From Algihabitans albus (GTDB lineage: Bacteria; Pseudomonadota; Alphaproteobacteria; Kiloniellales; DSM-21159), in contig NZ_QXNY01000002.1 of assembly GCF_003572205.1 (NCBI RefSeq), forward strand, positions 1,025,645 to 1,089,644: DNA of 64,000 nt. The letters run 5' to 3'. Of the stretch, positions 34,947 through 44,318 are shown piece by piece. How positions within the stretch are numbered: the first letter of the stretch is position 1; each line of letters begins with the position of its first letter. The position numbers were made by a program, and so were the translations under genes. Below the pieces are notes generated by a model that saw only the letters and a program-made list of their open reading frames with translations, had not been told where the DNA came from and did no database searches.

Positions 34947-35750
34947 TTGGTGTCGGACCGCGACGACCGGAAGAACTTTGCGGGGCCGAATCGCTTCAGA
35001 GGCAAGCGCGTCCTCATCACCGGCGGCACCTCGGGGATCGGCCGAGCAGCGGCGCTGGCCTTTGCAGCGACCGGTGCCTCCCTGGTCATCGCCGGCCGTC
35101 ATCGCGAGCGTGGGCTGGAGGTATTGGCGGAGACCAATCGCCACGGCGGCGAAAGCCACTTCCTGCCCTGCGACCTCTCCGAGTCGGGCGCGGCCGAAGC
35201 CTTGGTCGGCGAAGCCGCCAGCCGGCTCGGCGGCCTGGACGTCGCCTTCAACAACGCCGGCTACCAGGAACCGCGCAAACCGCTCGCGGAACAGCCGGAC
35301 GAGGTCTTCGAGCGCGTCTTCGCGGTCAACCTGCGCGCCCTCTTTCAAGCCATGAAGGCCGAGCTGGCGATCATGCTGCCGAGAGATACGAGCAGCGGAA
35401 CCGGCGTGATCGTCAACAACGCCTCGGTCAGCGGCGTACGCAATCCCAACCCCGGCTTCGCGCTCTACAGCGCGTCCAAGGCAGCGGCTATTTCGCTGAC
35501 CCGCGCGGCGGCCATGGAGTATGCGGCCCAGGGCGTCCGCATCAACGCGATCTCGCCCGGACGGATCGTCACGCCGATGATGCTCGGCGCCGGCCTGGCG
35601 GACCCGGAAACCGTGGCGCAGGGCTTGCCGATCAAGCGCATGGGTCAGCCGGAGGAAGTGGCCGACGTCCTGCTCTGGTTGGCATCGGAGGCAGCCTCCT
35701 TCGTCGTCGGCCAGAACATCTGCGTCGACGGCGGCTTCCTGGCAGCCTGA
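34947..35750 (+). CDS. Short-chain dehydrogenase/reductase
   Basis: This NAD(P)-dependent oxidoreductase of 267 residues has the classical SDR pattern: cofactor motif TGGTSGIG (residues 25-32), NNAG (102-105), and catalytic Ser160, Tyr174 and Lys178 (YSASK). The C-terminus VGQNICVDGGF is typical. A TTG at 34947 or the adjacent GTG may be the start; AGGGATG lies upstream. The substrate is not indicated. It is followed 15 bases later by an AraC gene on the same strand. Confidence 0.9.
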   Translation: MVSDRDDRKNFAGPNRFRGKRVLITGGTSGIGRAAALAFAATGASLVIAGRHRERGLEVLAETNRHGGESHFLPCDLSESGAAEALVGEAASRLGGLDVAFNNAGYQEPRKPLAEQPDEVFERVFAVNLRALFQAMKAELAIMLPRDTSSGTGVIVNNASVSGVRNPNPGFALYSASKAAAISLTRAAAMEYAAQGVRINAISPGRIVTPMMLGAGLADPETVAQGLPIKRMGQPEEVADVLLWLASEAASFVVGQNICVDGGFLAA

Positions 35751-35765
35751 GCTTCACCCTGACAA

Positions 35766-36707
35766 GTGGGTAATGCTAACCTGGCATCGGACCGAAAGCG
35801 GCCACCGTCGGACAGTGCCTTGAGCCCAGCCTTGGATCCAGCGACCGCAGGCAATCGAACCCTCTACTGGCGCAGCCGCCGGCTCCCGAGATTGCGCCTG
35901 ATGCAAGCGGCCCTGACCGACCACAGCTACCCGACGCACAGTCACGACGCCTTCGTGATCGCCGCGACCGAGGCCGGCGGCTCGGCCTTCTACAGTCGCG
36001 GATCGCATCAGATCGCCCGCCCCGGCCGGCTGCTGGTCTTCAATCCCCAGGAACCCCACGCCGGTCACCTGAACCAAAGCGCGGGTTGGCGGTACAGGGC
36101 CTTCTATCTGGGCGAAGAGGCGCTGACCGAACTCTGCGCCGACGCCGGTCTCGAGCCCGACGTCGGCTTCTGCCAAAACGCCATCGACGACCCCGGTCTG
36201 GTCAGTGCCTTCCTCGCGCTGCATCGCCGGCTCGACCGCTGCGACCCTCTGCTGGCGGACGAGTTGCTGGAGCGGAGCTTCGGCGCCCTGTTCCGGACCC
36301 ACGGCCAGCCCGGTCGCGCCGACCCGGAGGAGGCCTTGGACGACCATCGCCTGGGTCTTGCGCTGGAGCTGATGCGAGCCCGCTTCGGCGAACCCTTGCT
36401 GTTGAAATCCCTTGCTCGGGAGGTCGGGCTGACGCCCTTCCAGCTCATCCGCCGCTTCAAGCGCCGGCTCGGGATGACACCCTATGCCCGCCTGCAGCAG
36501 TTCCGCCTGGAAGCCGCGGCCCGACTGATGCGCCAAGGCGCCGCGCCGTCGCAAGCCGCCGTAGAAGCCGGCTTCTACGATCAGAGCGCCCTCACCCGAC
36601 ATTTCAAACGCGCCTTCGGGGTGACTCCGGGTCAATTCGCCCTGGCCGAACAGGGCAACGGCAAACAGGGCAATTCCCGCCAAGACCCCCTGTCGGGCGG
36701 CGTCTAA
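35766..36707 (+). CDS. AraC family regulator with cupin domain
   Basis: This regulator of up to 313 residues has an N-terminal AraC-type ligand domain (YPTHSHDAFVIAATEAG, then RLLVFNPQEPHAG). The C-terminal pair of helix-turn-helix motifs reads LKSLAREVGLTPFQLIRRFKRRLGMTPYARL and AAVEAGFYDQSALTRHFKRAFGVTPGQF. The GTG at 35766 gives the longest frame, but a TTG at residue 19 is also reasonable because the first 20 residues are not conserved in the family. It sits between an SDR gene and alaX on the same strand. Its target is unknown. Confidence 0.88.
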   Translation: MGNANLASDRKRPPSDSALSPALDPATAGNRTLYWRSRRLPRLRLMQAALTDHSYPTHSHDAFVIAATEAGGSAFYSRGSHQIARPGRLLVFNPQEPHAGHLNQSAGWRYRAFYLGEEALTELCADAGLEPDVGFCQNAIDDPGLVSAFLALHRRLDRCDPLLADELLERSFGALFRTHGQPGRADPEEALDDHRLGLALELMRARFGEPLLLKSLAREVGLTPFQLIRRFKRRLGMTPYARLQQFRLEAAARLMRQGAAPSQAAVEAGFYDQSALTRHFKRAFGVTPGQFALAEQGNGKQGNSRQDPLSGGV

Positions 36708-36739
36708 CCTCGGTCTGCCAAAGTCCGGGAGCCAAATCG

Positions 36740-37471
36740 ATGCGCTACTTCTGTCAGGACAATCCGACGGTCCTCGCACTCGAAACCGAAGTGATCGAAC
36801 AGCGCGGGACCAAAATCCTGCTTGCCGAGAGTCCTTTCTATCCCGGCGGCGGCGGACAGCTCGCAGACCTCGGCCGACTGCGCTGGTCCGATGGGGAAGT
36901 TGCCATCGCCGGATTCCAGGAGCGGGCCGGCCGCCTCTGGCTGGACCTGGTCAAGGCCGTGCCCTTGCCGCGCCGGGTCGAGGCTCTGGTCGACCCCGAG
37001 TTCCGCAGCAAGCAGGCGCAGTTGCACAGTGACCTGCATATCGTCAACGCACTGGTCTTCCGGCAGTTCGACGGCGCCCTGGTGACCGGCGCCCAAATGA
37101 ATGCGGACGGCACTGCGCGGGTGGACTTCGACATACCCGGCGCCGACTCCGCCGCCCTGCGCGCCCTGGAACCGGAGATCAACGCCATCATCCGTCAGGA
37201 TTTGCCGATCCGCAGCGAGCGCATCCCAGCCGATCGGGCGCGTCGGGAAGTGGGGTTGCTGCGCTCCCTGTCCGTGGACCCGCCTGTCGATCCGGACGGC
37301 AGCCTCCGGGTGATCGAGATCGCCGGCCTCGACCGCCAGGCCTGCGGCGGGACCCACCTGAGCTCGACCGGACACTCGGCCCCGGTGCGGATCGTCAAGA
37401 TCGACAACAAGGGCCGCAAGAACCGCCGCATTCGCATTGCCCTGCTGCCCGACGACGCGGAGAGTGCGTAA
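36740..37471 (+). CDS. alaX: Alanyl-tRNA editing protein AlaX
   Basis: This free-standing editing domain removes serine or glycine wrongly attached to tRNA-Ala. The zinc motif HxxxH is HSDLH (His96, His100), and the second motif is ACGGTHLSS (Cys202, His206). It starts MRYFCQDNP and has the GxGGGQ-like PFYPGGGGQLADLG of AlaRS editing domains. At 243 residues it matches AlaX-M/L forms lacking the aminoacylation domain. GGGAG lies nine bases before the ATG at 36740; the longer upstream frame overlaps the AraC gene and is rejected. Confidence 0.92.
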   Translation: MRYFCQDNPTVLALETEVIEQRGTKILLAESPFYPGGGGQLADLGRLRWSDGEVAIAGFQERAGRLWLDLVKAVPLPRRVEALVDPEFRSKQAQLHSDLHIVNALVFRQFDGALVTGAQMNADGTARVDFDIPGADSAALRALEPEINAIIRQDLPIRSERIPADRARREVGLLRSLSVDPPVDPDGSLRVIEIAGLDRQACGGTHLSSTGHSAPVRIVKIDNKGRKNRRIRIALLPDDAESA

Positions 37472-37607
37472 CTATCCGGCTCCGTCGTCGCGGCCGGTTC
37501 TCGCTTCGCAAGATTCGAGGCCGCGCGTTTCCTTCTGGTGTCCGACGCAGGATCGAAGGTACTGAAACACCTTCCGACTGCTGGCACGGACAAGGACCCA
37601 AACGCTT

Positions 37608-38810
37608 GTGACCGACTCGCCCCGCCGAACTGCGCGCGCCTTCCTCGGGCGTGCACGCTTGGCCCTTTCGGACCGCGCCGAGCTGATCGCGCTTCTGGTC
37701 TTGCTCGCCGGCTTCCCGATTCTTTCGACCGCCATGCATCGCTGGATCCTCTACGCGCTGGGGATCGTCGTTCTTCTGCGCCTCACGATCCTGCGTCAGT
37801 CGATCCGTCTGTTGCTGCCGCGCCCGCTGTTTCTCGCCAGCGGCGCCTTCATCGCCTACGGCCTGCTGTCCGCCATCTGGAGTCCCGTACTGGAAGCGAA
37901 GGAGATCGGCGAAGCGGTTCTCGCAGCAGTCACGCTGGTGGTTCTCCTGGCGATGGGCCTTCAGGTCGCCAAGGCCGAAGCGGACGCGCCCTACGGGATC
38001 GAGCGGGTCCTGGTCCTCTTTGTTCTGATCTGCGGCGCCATCTGCAGCATCTATCTCATCTTGTACCAACAGGGCATCGACGATCTGATCGTGGACGGCT
38101 CGCGCTTGGGCGGCCTGGGTCAGGTGAAGAACCCGGTCTTGCTCGGCTTCGTGGCCGCCGCTGCCCTGCTGGCTGCCCTGGCCCTGCGCGGCGAGCTGCG
38201 CCGTCTGGGGGGGTGGGCCGCCGCCCCGGTCCTGATCGCCGTCTTGTTCGCGACCGTGATCGCCACCGAGAGCCGAGGTCCGCTGGTCGCGCTCTTCGGG
38301 GGTCTCGGCCTGTTGCTGCTGCTCGAGCGGCGCTGGCGGACTCTGGCGGTCCTGGCCACCGCCTTGGCCATTCTCGCCGCCGTGATTGCCACGGGGGCGC
38401 TCGACGAGTTCCATAGGATCGGCATGGCCGACAACCAAAGGTTCGCGATCTGGAGCGCGGCGCTGGAGCAGATCGCGGCCCGGCCCTGGTTCGGCTACGG
38501 CGCCCTCTACGAGCCGGAACTCGCGGGCTACAAGGCGACCCACTCGCTCTACATCGGCGCGCTGCTCTACGGCGGTGTGATCGGCGGTCTTCTGCTCGCG
38601 GTTATCGTCGCACTGACCCTCATCGCCGGCCTGCGTGCGGCGGGCGACCCGGCCGCCCGCGCGCTCACCGCGATGTTCGCACTGGGCCTGATCGGGGGGC
38701 TCTTCGAGTTTCACGCCCTCTTCAAGGAACTGGACCCGGAGTGGCTGCTCTTCTGGATCCCCCTCGCCCTGCTGCTGGGCCGCGAGACGGTGCAACGGAG
38801 CCGCCGCTAA
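37608..38810 (+). CDS. O-antigen ligase/polymerase family membrane protein
   Basis: This 400-residue protein has about ten hydrophobic segments and one large periplasmic loop near its middle to C-terminal part. The Wzy_C-type region contains RFAIWSAALEQIAARPWFGYGALYEPEL and a conserved HSLYIGALLYGGV. Members join O-antigen or other polysaccharides to lipid A-core or polymerise them. No glycosyltransferase or sugar-nucleotide gene adjoins it, so it stands alone, which is common for this family. The GTG at 37608 is the likely start. Confidence 0.82.
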   Translation: MTDSPRRTARAFLGRARLALSDRAELIALLVLLAGFPILSTAMHRWILYALGIVVLLRLTILRQSIRLLLPRPLFLASGAFIAYGLLSAIWSPVLEAKEIGEAVLAAVTLVVLLAMGLQVAKAEADAPYGIERVLVLFVLICGAICSIYLILYQQGIDDLIVDGSRLGGLGQVKNPVLLGFVAAAALLAALALRGELRRLGGWAAAPVLIAVLFATVIATESRGPLVALFGGLGLLLLLERRWRTLAVLATALAILAAVIATGALDEFHRIGMADNQRFAIWSAALEQIAARPWFGYGALYEPELAGYKATHSLYIGALLYGGVIGGLLLAVIVALTLIAGLRAAGDPAARALTAMFALGLIGGLFEFHALFKELDPEWLLFWIPLALLLGRETVQRSRR

Positions 38811-38817
38811 CCTGCCG

Positions 38818-39966
38818 CTACCCGTCGCCAAAGCTCCGCGCGAGATCCTCGATCAGGTCTTCGACGTGCTCCAGGCCGGCGTGGAAGCGCGCGGCCGGTC
38901 CCGCCGGAAGGTCGTAGGCATGAACGCGGTCGTGCAGGGGTGAGATGGGCAGGACGACACTCTCGAAGCCGCCCCATGAGGCACCGATGGCGAAGTGTTC
39001 CAGCCGGTCCAGAAAGGGCTCCAACGGGAATCCGTCTTTGAAGACGACGGAGAAGAGCCCGTTGCAGCCCTCGGCATCTCGCGCCCAGATCTCCGCGCCG
39101 GGATGAGACGGCAGTCCGGGATGCAAAACAGCGGAGACCTCGGGCCGGCCAGCGAACCACTCGGCCAGCGCCGCAGCGTTCTCTTGATGCCGTTCCAACC
39201 GCAGATTCAAGGTCCGCATGCCGCGCAGCGTGGCGTAGGCTTCGTCGGGGGCCAACGTCTGTCCGGTCGCGATCACGGCCGCACGCAAGGTGGCCGCCGC
39301 CGCACCGCGCGCCGCCGCCGCGCCCATCATCACATCGGCATGACCGCCCAGATACTTGGTCCCGGCGACGATCGATACATCGCAGCCGAGCTCCAGCGGA
39401 CGGTAGAGCCAGCCGGACCCGTAGGTGTTGTCGGCGATGACGGTCAGGCCCCGGTCGCGCGTCCAGCGCGTCAGGCTCGACAAATCCATCACTTCGAAGG
39501 TCTGAGACCCGGGCGACTCGACCACGACGGCCTTCGTCTCAGGCCGTATCCAGGGGCCAAGATCCGTCGCATCCCACGGAAAGTAGTCCACCGAAACGCC
39601 ATTGCGGCGCAGCACCGTCTCGCACAGCTTCCGCGTCACATGAAAGACCGTGTCGACCACCAGAAGGTGATCGCCCGCTCCGGCGAAAGCCGAAAGACTG
39701 GAGGCGAGCGCCGCCACGCCGGTCGGGAAAAGATAAGCCGCCTCACCTCCCTCCAGGTCCGCTACCGCCGCCATCAGCGCGTGGGCGGTGGTCGTGCCCC
39801 GGCGCCCGTAGGAGAGAACACCGTCGTCCTCTTCCCGCCTGGCCTTGGTATCGACGTAGCTTTCGACCGTGTCGTGCAGGATCGTGGAGGCGCGCACGAC
39901 CGGCGGATTGGCCGGGCCCGGCAACGCCGGGCGGCCATAGCGGACGAGCTTGGTTTCGCGGCGCAC
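38818..39966 (-). CDS. PLP-dependent cystathionine beta-lyase-like enzyme
   Basis: This 382-residue member of the Cys/Met metabolism PLP family has the phosphate-contact loop LSYGRRGTTTAHAL (about residues 51-64), FEVMDLSSL, IADNTYGSGWLYRPLELGCD and the cofactor lysine in VAGTKYLGGHADVMMG (Lys204). It resembles MetC-type lyases, which cleave C-S bonds to give a thiol, pyruvate and ammonia. It is the last gene of a six-gene operon with a transporter, thiol dioxygenase and rhodanese, three bases after the rhodanese gene. That context suggests an S-substituted cysteine or cystathionine as substrate. Confidence 0.9.
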   Translation of the reverse strand: MRRETKLVRYGRPALPGPANPPVVRASTILHDTVESYVDTKARREEDDGVLSYGRRGTTTAHALMAAVADLEGGEAAYLFPTGVAALASSLSAFAGAGDHLLVVDTVFHVTRKLCETVLRRNGVSVDYFPWDATDLGPWIRPETKAVVVESPGSQTFEVMDLSSLTRWTRDRGLTVIADNTYGSGWLYRPLELGCDVSIVAGTKYLGGHADVMMGAAAARGAAAATLRAAVIATGQTLAPDEAYATLRGMRTLNLRLERHQENAAALAEWFAGRPEVSAVLHPGLPSHPGAEIWARDAEGCNGLFSVVFKDGFPLEPFLDRLEHFAIGASWGGFESVVLPISPLHDRVHAYDLPAGPAARFHAGLEHVEDLIEDLARSFGDG

Positions 39967-39969
39967 GCG

Positions 39970-41553
39970 TCAGACCGTTTCCACGCGCTTCGCGCGTTTA
40001 GGAGTGAGAACCGAGCGTTCCTGCAAGTCGAGTTGATCCAACAGACCGAGTTCCCATTCCAGGTAACGGCGCGAGGCCTCGAAGTTGCCGTCATGGCGGT
40101 CGTGGACGAAGAAGAGATGGTCGATACAGTCCTCCTGACTCGGGACATCAGCCGTTTCGACCAGCGTCAGACCCGCCGCCTGCCAGGATGACGGCGTGCC
40201 CTGCACGGCGTCCAGTCTTGCGTAACCCATGGCCCTGAGATCCTTGATCACGCCGGCGATCAAAGCCCGTGACCGGCCGGTCACGACGATGGAGCCGTCC
40301 TTCGGCAGGTCGAGGCGATTCAGCCGGGCGCGCGTCACCCACAAAGCGCCTTCGACATGCGCGTCTCTATAGTCGAGACCGGACGAGGCATCGAGAAGAA
40401 CCGCACCCGAAGCGACCGCCGATTTCAGATCGGCAAGCGCGATCGTGTTCGCCGCGCCCTCGTTCCCGCTTTCGGGCCCCGTGGCGGTCCCGTTGGAAGC
40501 GTCCTCCTCCAGGATCCAGACCCGGTGGCCCATACCGCTCAGCCAAAGTGCGGTGGTGGCCGCGCGCAAGCGGGTGTCGTCGCTCAGCACGATACGGGCA
40601 CCGCGAACGGCGACTTTCTCGTCGGTCGCCTGCACGAGTTGGCCGCCCGGCGCGAGGCGCGCGCCGGGAAAATGCGCCCGCTCATATTCTTCCTGCGTGC
40701 GCACGTCGAACAGGTAGGTGGTCGCTTGCTCCTCGGCCCGCCAAGCCCGCAGGGTTTCCGCATCGACCGTCGCCAGGCCGAAACCGCGAATCATCTCATC
40801 TCCCCGTCGACGGGTTTCGGCCAGTTCGGCGGCGCTCAGCGCGGGCAATGCCTGCGGCGCCAGTCCGTGATTCAGCTCGAAACCGGCGAGGCGCCAGCCC
40901 TGGGTCCCGTTGCGCAGCGCGAAGACCGGATTGGCGACGCCGCACTCCTGAAGCGTCTGCGCGCCGATGATCGAGCGCGTCCGGCCGGCGCAATTGATCA
41001 CGACCGGCGTCCGCGGATCGGGAACGAGGCTCGATAGCCGGTAAGCCAGTTCCGCATTTGGGCAGGAGCGCGCGCCCGGCAGGGACATCTTTCGAAACTC
41101 CTCGGGCGACCGCCCGTCGAGGACCACCACCGGGTCTCCCCGATCCAGCAGAGCCTTGAGATCCTCGGCCGAGATCGAGACCGTTCCCAACTCATGCTCG
41201 ACCAGTTCGCCGAAACTCTTGGAGGGCACGTTGACCCCCTTGAAGAGAGTGAAGCCGGCCGCGGCCCAGGAGGCCACACCGCCCTCCAGGACTTGCACGG
41301 AGCCGTAGCCCCCGGCCTCGAGCAGAGCCGCCGCCTTCTCCGCAATACCGTCACCATCGTCGAAGAGGACGCAGCGCACCGAGCGGCTGGGCAGCAGCGC
41401 TTCGACGCGAGTCTCGAACAGGCTGTAAGGAAGGTTCACCGAGAAGAAGGGGTGGCCTTCCCCGTACTGCCCATGCTCGCGCACATCGATAAAGGCGATT
41501 TCGTCGCCGTCCGTGAGCTTGGATTTCACGGTCTCCGCCGAAACATATTTCAT
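39970..41553 (-). CDS. Four-domain rhodanese protein with one catalytic cysteine
   Basis: This 527-residue cytoplasmic protein is built of four rhodanese-like domains, at about residues 1-105, 123-230, 260-350 and 368-465, followed by a helical tail. Each has the IDVREHGQY/LDGRSPEEF/FDVRTQEEY/LDASSGLDY element. Only domain 2 has the active-site loop cysteine (VVINCAGRTRS, Cys188). The matching loops read VLFDDGDG, VLSDDTRL and VVTGRSRA in domains 1, 3 and 4. It would carry sulfane sulfur as a persulfide on Cys188. It lies between the thiol dioxygenase and lyase genes of the operon, 11 and 3 bases away. Confidence 0.9.
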   Translation of the reverse strand: MKYVSAETVKSKLTDGDEIAFIDVREHGQYGEGHPFFSVNLPYSLFETRVEALLPSRSVRCVLFDDGDGIAEKAAALLEAGGYGSVQVLEGGVASWAAAGFTLFKGVNVPSKSFGELVEHELGTVSISAEDLKALLDRGDPVVVLDGRSPEEFRKMSLPGARSCPNAELAYRLSSLVPDPRTPVVINCAGRTRSIIGAQTLQECGVANPVFALRNGTQGWRLAGFELNHGLAPQALPALSAAELAETRRRGDEMIRGFGLATVDAETLRAWRAEEQATTYLFDVRTQEEYERAHFPGARLAPGGQLVQATDEKVAVRGARIVLSDDTRLRAATTALWLSGMGHRVWILEEDASNGTATGPESGNEGAANTIALADLKSAVASGAVLLDASSGLDYRDAHVEGALWVTRARLNRLDLPKDGSIVVTGRSRALIAGVIKDLRAMGYARLDAVQGTPSSWQAAGLTLVETADVPSQEDCIDHLFFVHDRHDGNFEASRRYLEWELGLLDQLDLQERSVLTPKRAKRVETV

Positions 41554-41564
41554 TATTGCTTGCC

Positions 41565-42155
41565 TCAGGCTTTGGTCTTTACGCCGATATCCATGATCCT
41601 GCAGGTGCCAGCCTCGACATCGAAGGTGACCCGCTCCGTCAGCGTTTCCAGCGGACGCCCGTAGAAGTGCAGATGACGGATGGGTCTCTCGCCCTTGATC
41701 TCGACGCTGTGAATGTCGTCGGGCATCAGGGCGAGTGCATGTCCCGGCTTCAGCTCGATCATTTCGCGGGAGCGCAACTGCGCCTCGCCTTCGACGGAGC
41801 CATCGTCGAGACGGTCGTAGATCGTGTTGTGCTCGGCACCTTCGACGGCGGCGATGCAGGCCCAGGTCGTATGATTGTGCGGCGGGATCTTCTTGCCCGG
41901 CCGCATGACGTTCAGATAAAGCGACAAACCCTCGCCCGACTCCTGAGCGATGAGAAAGCGGTTCTGCTGTTCACCCTCGTTCGGAGCCGGGTAATCGGCC
42001 TCGCGCCATAACTCGGTCTTCTGCGACAGCGCATGCAGGTCCTCCTTGATGACGCTCAGTTTTTCGCGGGTCAGAGCTCCCTGGTTCAGGGTGGCGCGCG
42101 TTTTCGCGAGCAGGTCTTCGGTCAGCGTTCGGCGGGCATCGATCTCATTGCTCAT
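41565..42155 (-). CDS. Cysteine dioxygenase family thiol dioxygenase
   Basis: This 196-residue cupin protein resembles bacterial cysteine or 3-mercaptopropionate dioxygenases, which add O2 to a thiol to form a sulfinate. The Fe(II) three-histidine site is visible as PPHNHTTWAC (His93, His95) and DDIHSVE (His149). Arg66 in QQNRFLIA would bind the substrate carboxylate. A cysteine (Cys100) sits five residues after His95, near where cysteine dioxygenases carry the cysteine of their Cys-Tyr crosslink. Whether cysteine or another thiol is used is open. It lies 42 bases after tctA and 11 before the rhodanese gene. Confidence 0.85.
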   Translation of the reverse strand: MSNEIDARRTLTEDLLAKTRATLNQGALTREKLSVIKEDLHALSQKTELWREADYPAPNEGEQQNRFLIAQESGEGLSLYLNVMRPGKKIPPHNHTTWACIAAVEGAEHNTIYDRLDDGSVEGEAQLRSREMIELKPGHALALMPDDIHSVEIKGERPIRHLHFYGRPLETLTERVTFDVEAGTCRIMDIGVKTKA

Positions 42156-42197
42156 GACAAGGTCTCTCGCTTCAACTGTTCGAATGAGGGTGAGTCT

Positions 42198-43736
42198 TCA
42201 AGCAGCGGAGTTCTCCTTACTGCGACGCCACCAGCCGCGTACGGCCAGCAGCCAGAAAACCAGGGACGCAAGGATCATGGCGGCACTGATGGGATGGTTC
42301 ACGGGATCGACGAAAACCAGCCAGTCGCCGCCCGAGATCGAGAGCGCGTTGGAAAGAGAGCTTTCCAACTGCGGCCCCAGCACGAGTCCCAGAATTGCCG
42401 GACCGAGCGGAATGTCTGCGAGACGCATGGAGAAGGCGACCACGCCGGCCGAAAGTGCGACCCAGATGTTGAAACTGTTGGCCCCGTCGGCATAGGCGCC
42501 GAGCAGGCAGAGCAGGGCGATGACACCGACCATGGCTTCCTTGGGTATCGCGAAGATCCAGCGCGAAACCCCTCTGATGACGAGGAAAGCGGCGGGCCAG
42601 AGCAGCAGGTTCGCGATCAGAAAGGCGACAATGATCATCCAGGCGATGTCGCCGTGCTGGGTGAAAAGCAGAGGCCCCGGCACCATGCCGTGGATCGCCA
42701 AAGCCCCGATGAACAGGGCGGAGGTCGAGTTGCCGGGGATCCCCAGAGAAAGCAAGGGGACCATGGAACTGGCCGTGACGGCGCTGTTGGCCGCCTCCGG
42801 CGCCGCGATCCCTTCCGGAGCGCCCTCGCCCCAGGCCTTCTCGCCGGGCTTGCCGGCAAAGCGCCTGGCGAAACGGCGTGCCGCTTGATCGTAGGACAGG
42901 AAGATCGCCATCAGCATGCCGGCACCGGGCAGCACGCCGATCAGGTTTCCGATCGTGGCACTGACGGACCAGACGGGCGCCAGCCGCTTCGCGAGACCGC
43001 GCCCGAGACGGAGCGAGCCGATCGGCGGCAGGCTGCTGACGGCCTTTCCACTGCGCCTTTCTTGCCAGATGTCAACCAGCAGTTCGAACATGGCCGCGAC
43101 CCCGAACAGCCCGACCAGCAGGGGCACGAAGGGAATCCCCTCGATCAGGTTGACGTTGTCGAAGGTATAGCGCGGGAAGCCGGTCACCAGGCTGAATCCC
43201 ACAGTGGCGACGAGAAGTCCGATCAACGCCGAGATGATGCCCTTCACGACGTTGGCGGCGAGCAAGCCGACCACGCTCGACATGCCGAGGACGACCAGGG
43301 CGAAGTTCTCCACGTAGCCGAAGCGCAAGGCCGCCATCGCCAGGGCGGGGGCGAAGACCAGCAGGACCAGCGAGCTGGCGATTCCACCGATCACGGAGGA
43401 GGTGATTGCGATGGACAGCGCCCTTCCCGCCCCGCCCTGACGCGCCATCGCGTTGCCGTCGACCGCCGTCAGAAGAGCGGAGGCCGTGCCGGGCACCTTG
43501 ATCATGATGGCGGGAATGGCCCCGCCCGCCGCGGCGGCGCAGTAGACCCCGACCATCAGCGCCAGGGCTTGCTCCGGCGGCATGGCGAAGGAGAAGGGAA
43601 TGAAGACCGCAAAAGCGATGTTGTCGTTGATGCCGGGAATCGAGCCGACAATGAGACCCGCGAAGACACCGATCGCCAAGGTCAGAACGACGCTCGGCAC
43701 GAAGAGGGTGGAGAACCCGAGGGCGATCAAGTCCAT
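42198..43736 (-). CDS. tctA: Tripartite tricarboxylate transporter large membrane subunit
   Basis: This 512-residue TctA subunit has about twelve membrane spans. The family's twin glycine-proline motifs are VGSIPGINDNIAFAV near residue 30 and GVLPGAGMLMAIFLSYDQA in the second half, and EAANSAVTASSMVPLLSLGIPGN is also diagnostic. The ATG at 43736 begins MDLIALGFSTLF; an upstream extension is Cys/Arg-rich and non-homologous. It is 25 bases after tctB. The operon context suggests import of a sulfur-containing carboxylate rather than citrate. Confidence 0.93.
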   Translation of the reverse strand: MDLIALGFSTLFVPSVVLTLAIGVFAGLIVGSIPGINDNIAFAVFIPFSFAMPPEQALALMVGVYCAAAAGGAIPAIMIKVPGTASALLTAVDGNAMARQGGAGRALSIAITSSVIGGIASSLVLLVFAPALAMAALRFGYVENFALVVLGMSSVVGLLAANVVKGIISALIGLLVATVGFSLVTGFPRYTFDNVNLIEGIPFVPLLVGLFGVAAMFELLVDIWQERRSGKAVSSLPPIGSLRLGRGLAKRLAPVWSVSATIGNLIGVLPGAGMLMAIFLSYDQAARRFARRFAGKPGEKAWGEGAPEGIAAPEAANSAVTASSMVPLLSLGIPGNSTSALFIGALAIHGMVPGPLLFTQHGDIAWMIIVAFLIANLLLWPAAFLVIRGVSRWIFAIPKEAMVGVIALLCLLGAYADGANSFNIWVALSAGVVAFSMRLADIPLGPAILGLVLGPQLESSLSNALSISGGDWLVFVDPVNHPISAAMILASLVFWLLAVRGWWRRSKENSAA

Positions 43737-43761
43737 GTCGGCATCTCCGTTCCGGCAGGCC

Positions 43762-44211
43762 CTACAGCAGTCCGGGAATGCGGGACTGCGGCAGCGGTAC
43801 GTCGAGCGCGAGCCCGAACAGCCCGTAGGCAACGCCGGTGATCAGCAGAGCATAGATCGGGATGCGCAGCGCGCCCCGGACGCCACCGAGCCAAAGCAAG
43901 GCGATCTGCATCAGGAGAGTCGGCAGCAGAAACCCGAGGCCGAAGCCGAGCGCCGCGGCCCAGGCGGCAATCACCGCAGCCGCCGGAAGGGCGGCCCGCA
44001 GCGCGCCGGCCATCGGCAGGTCTCGCTTGCTCTTCAGCAGACCCATGACGGCGACGCAGGCTCCCGATGCCGCCAGAAGCCCGCCCAGGATCGTCGGATA
44101 GGTACCGGAGCGGGCATCGAAGCCTTGGGCTTCCCACGCCGCCCAGAGGCCGAAGCCGCAGAGCAGCGCCCCGATCCAAAGGTCGTTTTGGAGTCTGATG
44201 CGGTTTGACAT
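43762..44211 (-). CDS. tctB: Tripartite tricarboxylate transporter small membrane subunit
   Basis: This 149-residue TctB subunit has four predicted membrane helices: LWIGALLCGFGLWAAWEAQGFD, YPTILGGLLAASGACVAVMGLL, a long central one and IPIYALLITGVAYGLFGLAL. It ends with VPLPQSRIPGLL, as the family usually does. It lies between the binding-protein gene (107 bases away) and tctA. Confidence 0.88.
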   Translation of the reverse strand: MSNRIRLQNDLWIGALLCGFGLWAAWEAQGFDARSGTYPTILGGLLAASGACVAVMGLLKSKRDLPMAGALRAALPAAAVIAAWAAALGFGLGFLLPTLLMQIALLWLGGVRGALRIPIYALLITGVAYGLFGLALDVPLPQSRIPGLL

Positions 44212-44318
44212 ATCAGGAGGCTTTCAGCCGACGGGAGCCGTCCGCGCGGCCCCGGGAGCGCAGGCGTTGGCAAGGATCCCGGAACCAGGCGACGGATGGA
44301 AGGCCGAACGGCCGATCC

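Noticed and set aside
36086-36739. Upstream extension of the alaX frame
   Set aside because: It overlaps the AraC gene and has no AlaX similarity; the ATG at 36740 has a good ribosome site and begins the conserved domain.
42033-43841. A 602-codon plus-strand frame opposite tctA
   Set aside because: Composition is that of an antisense shadow, and the minus strand is clearly TctA.
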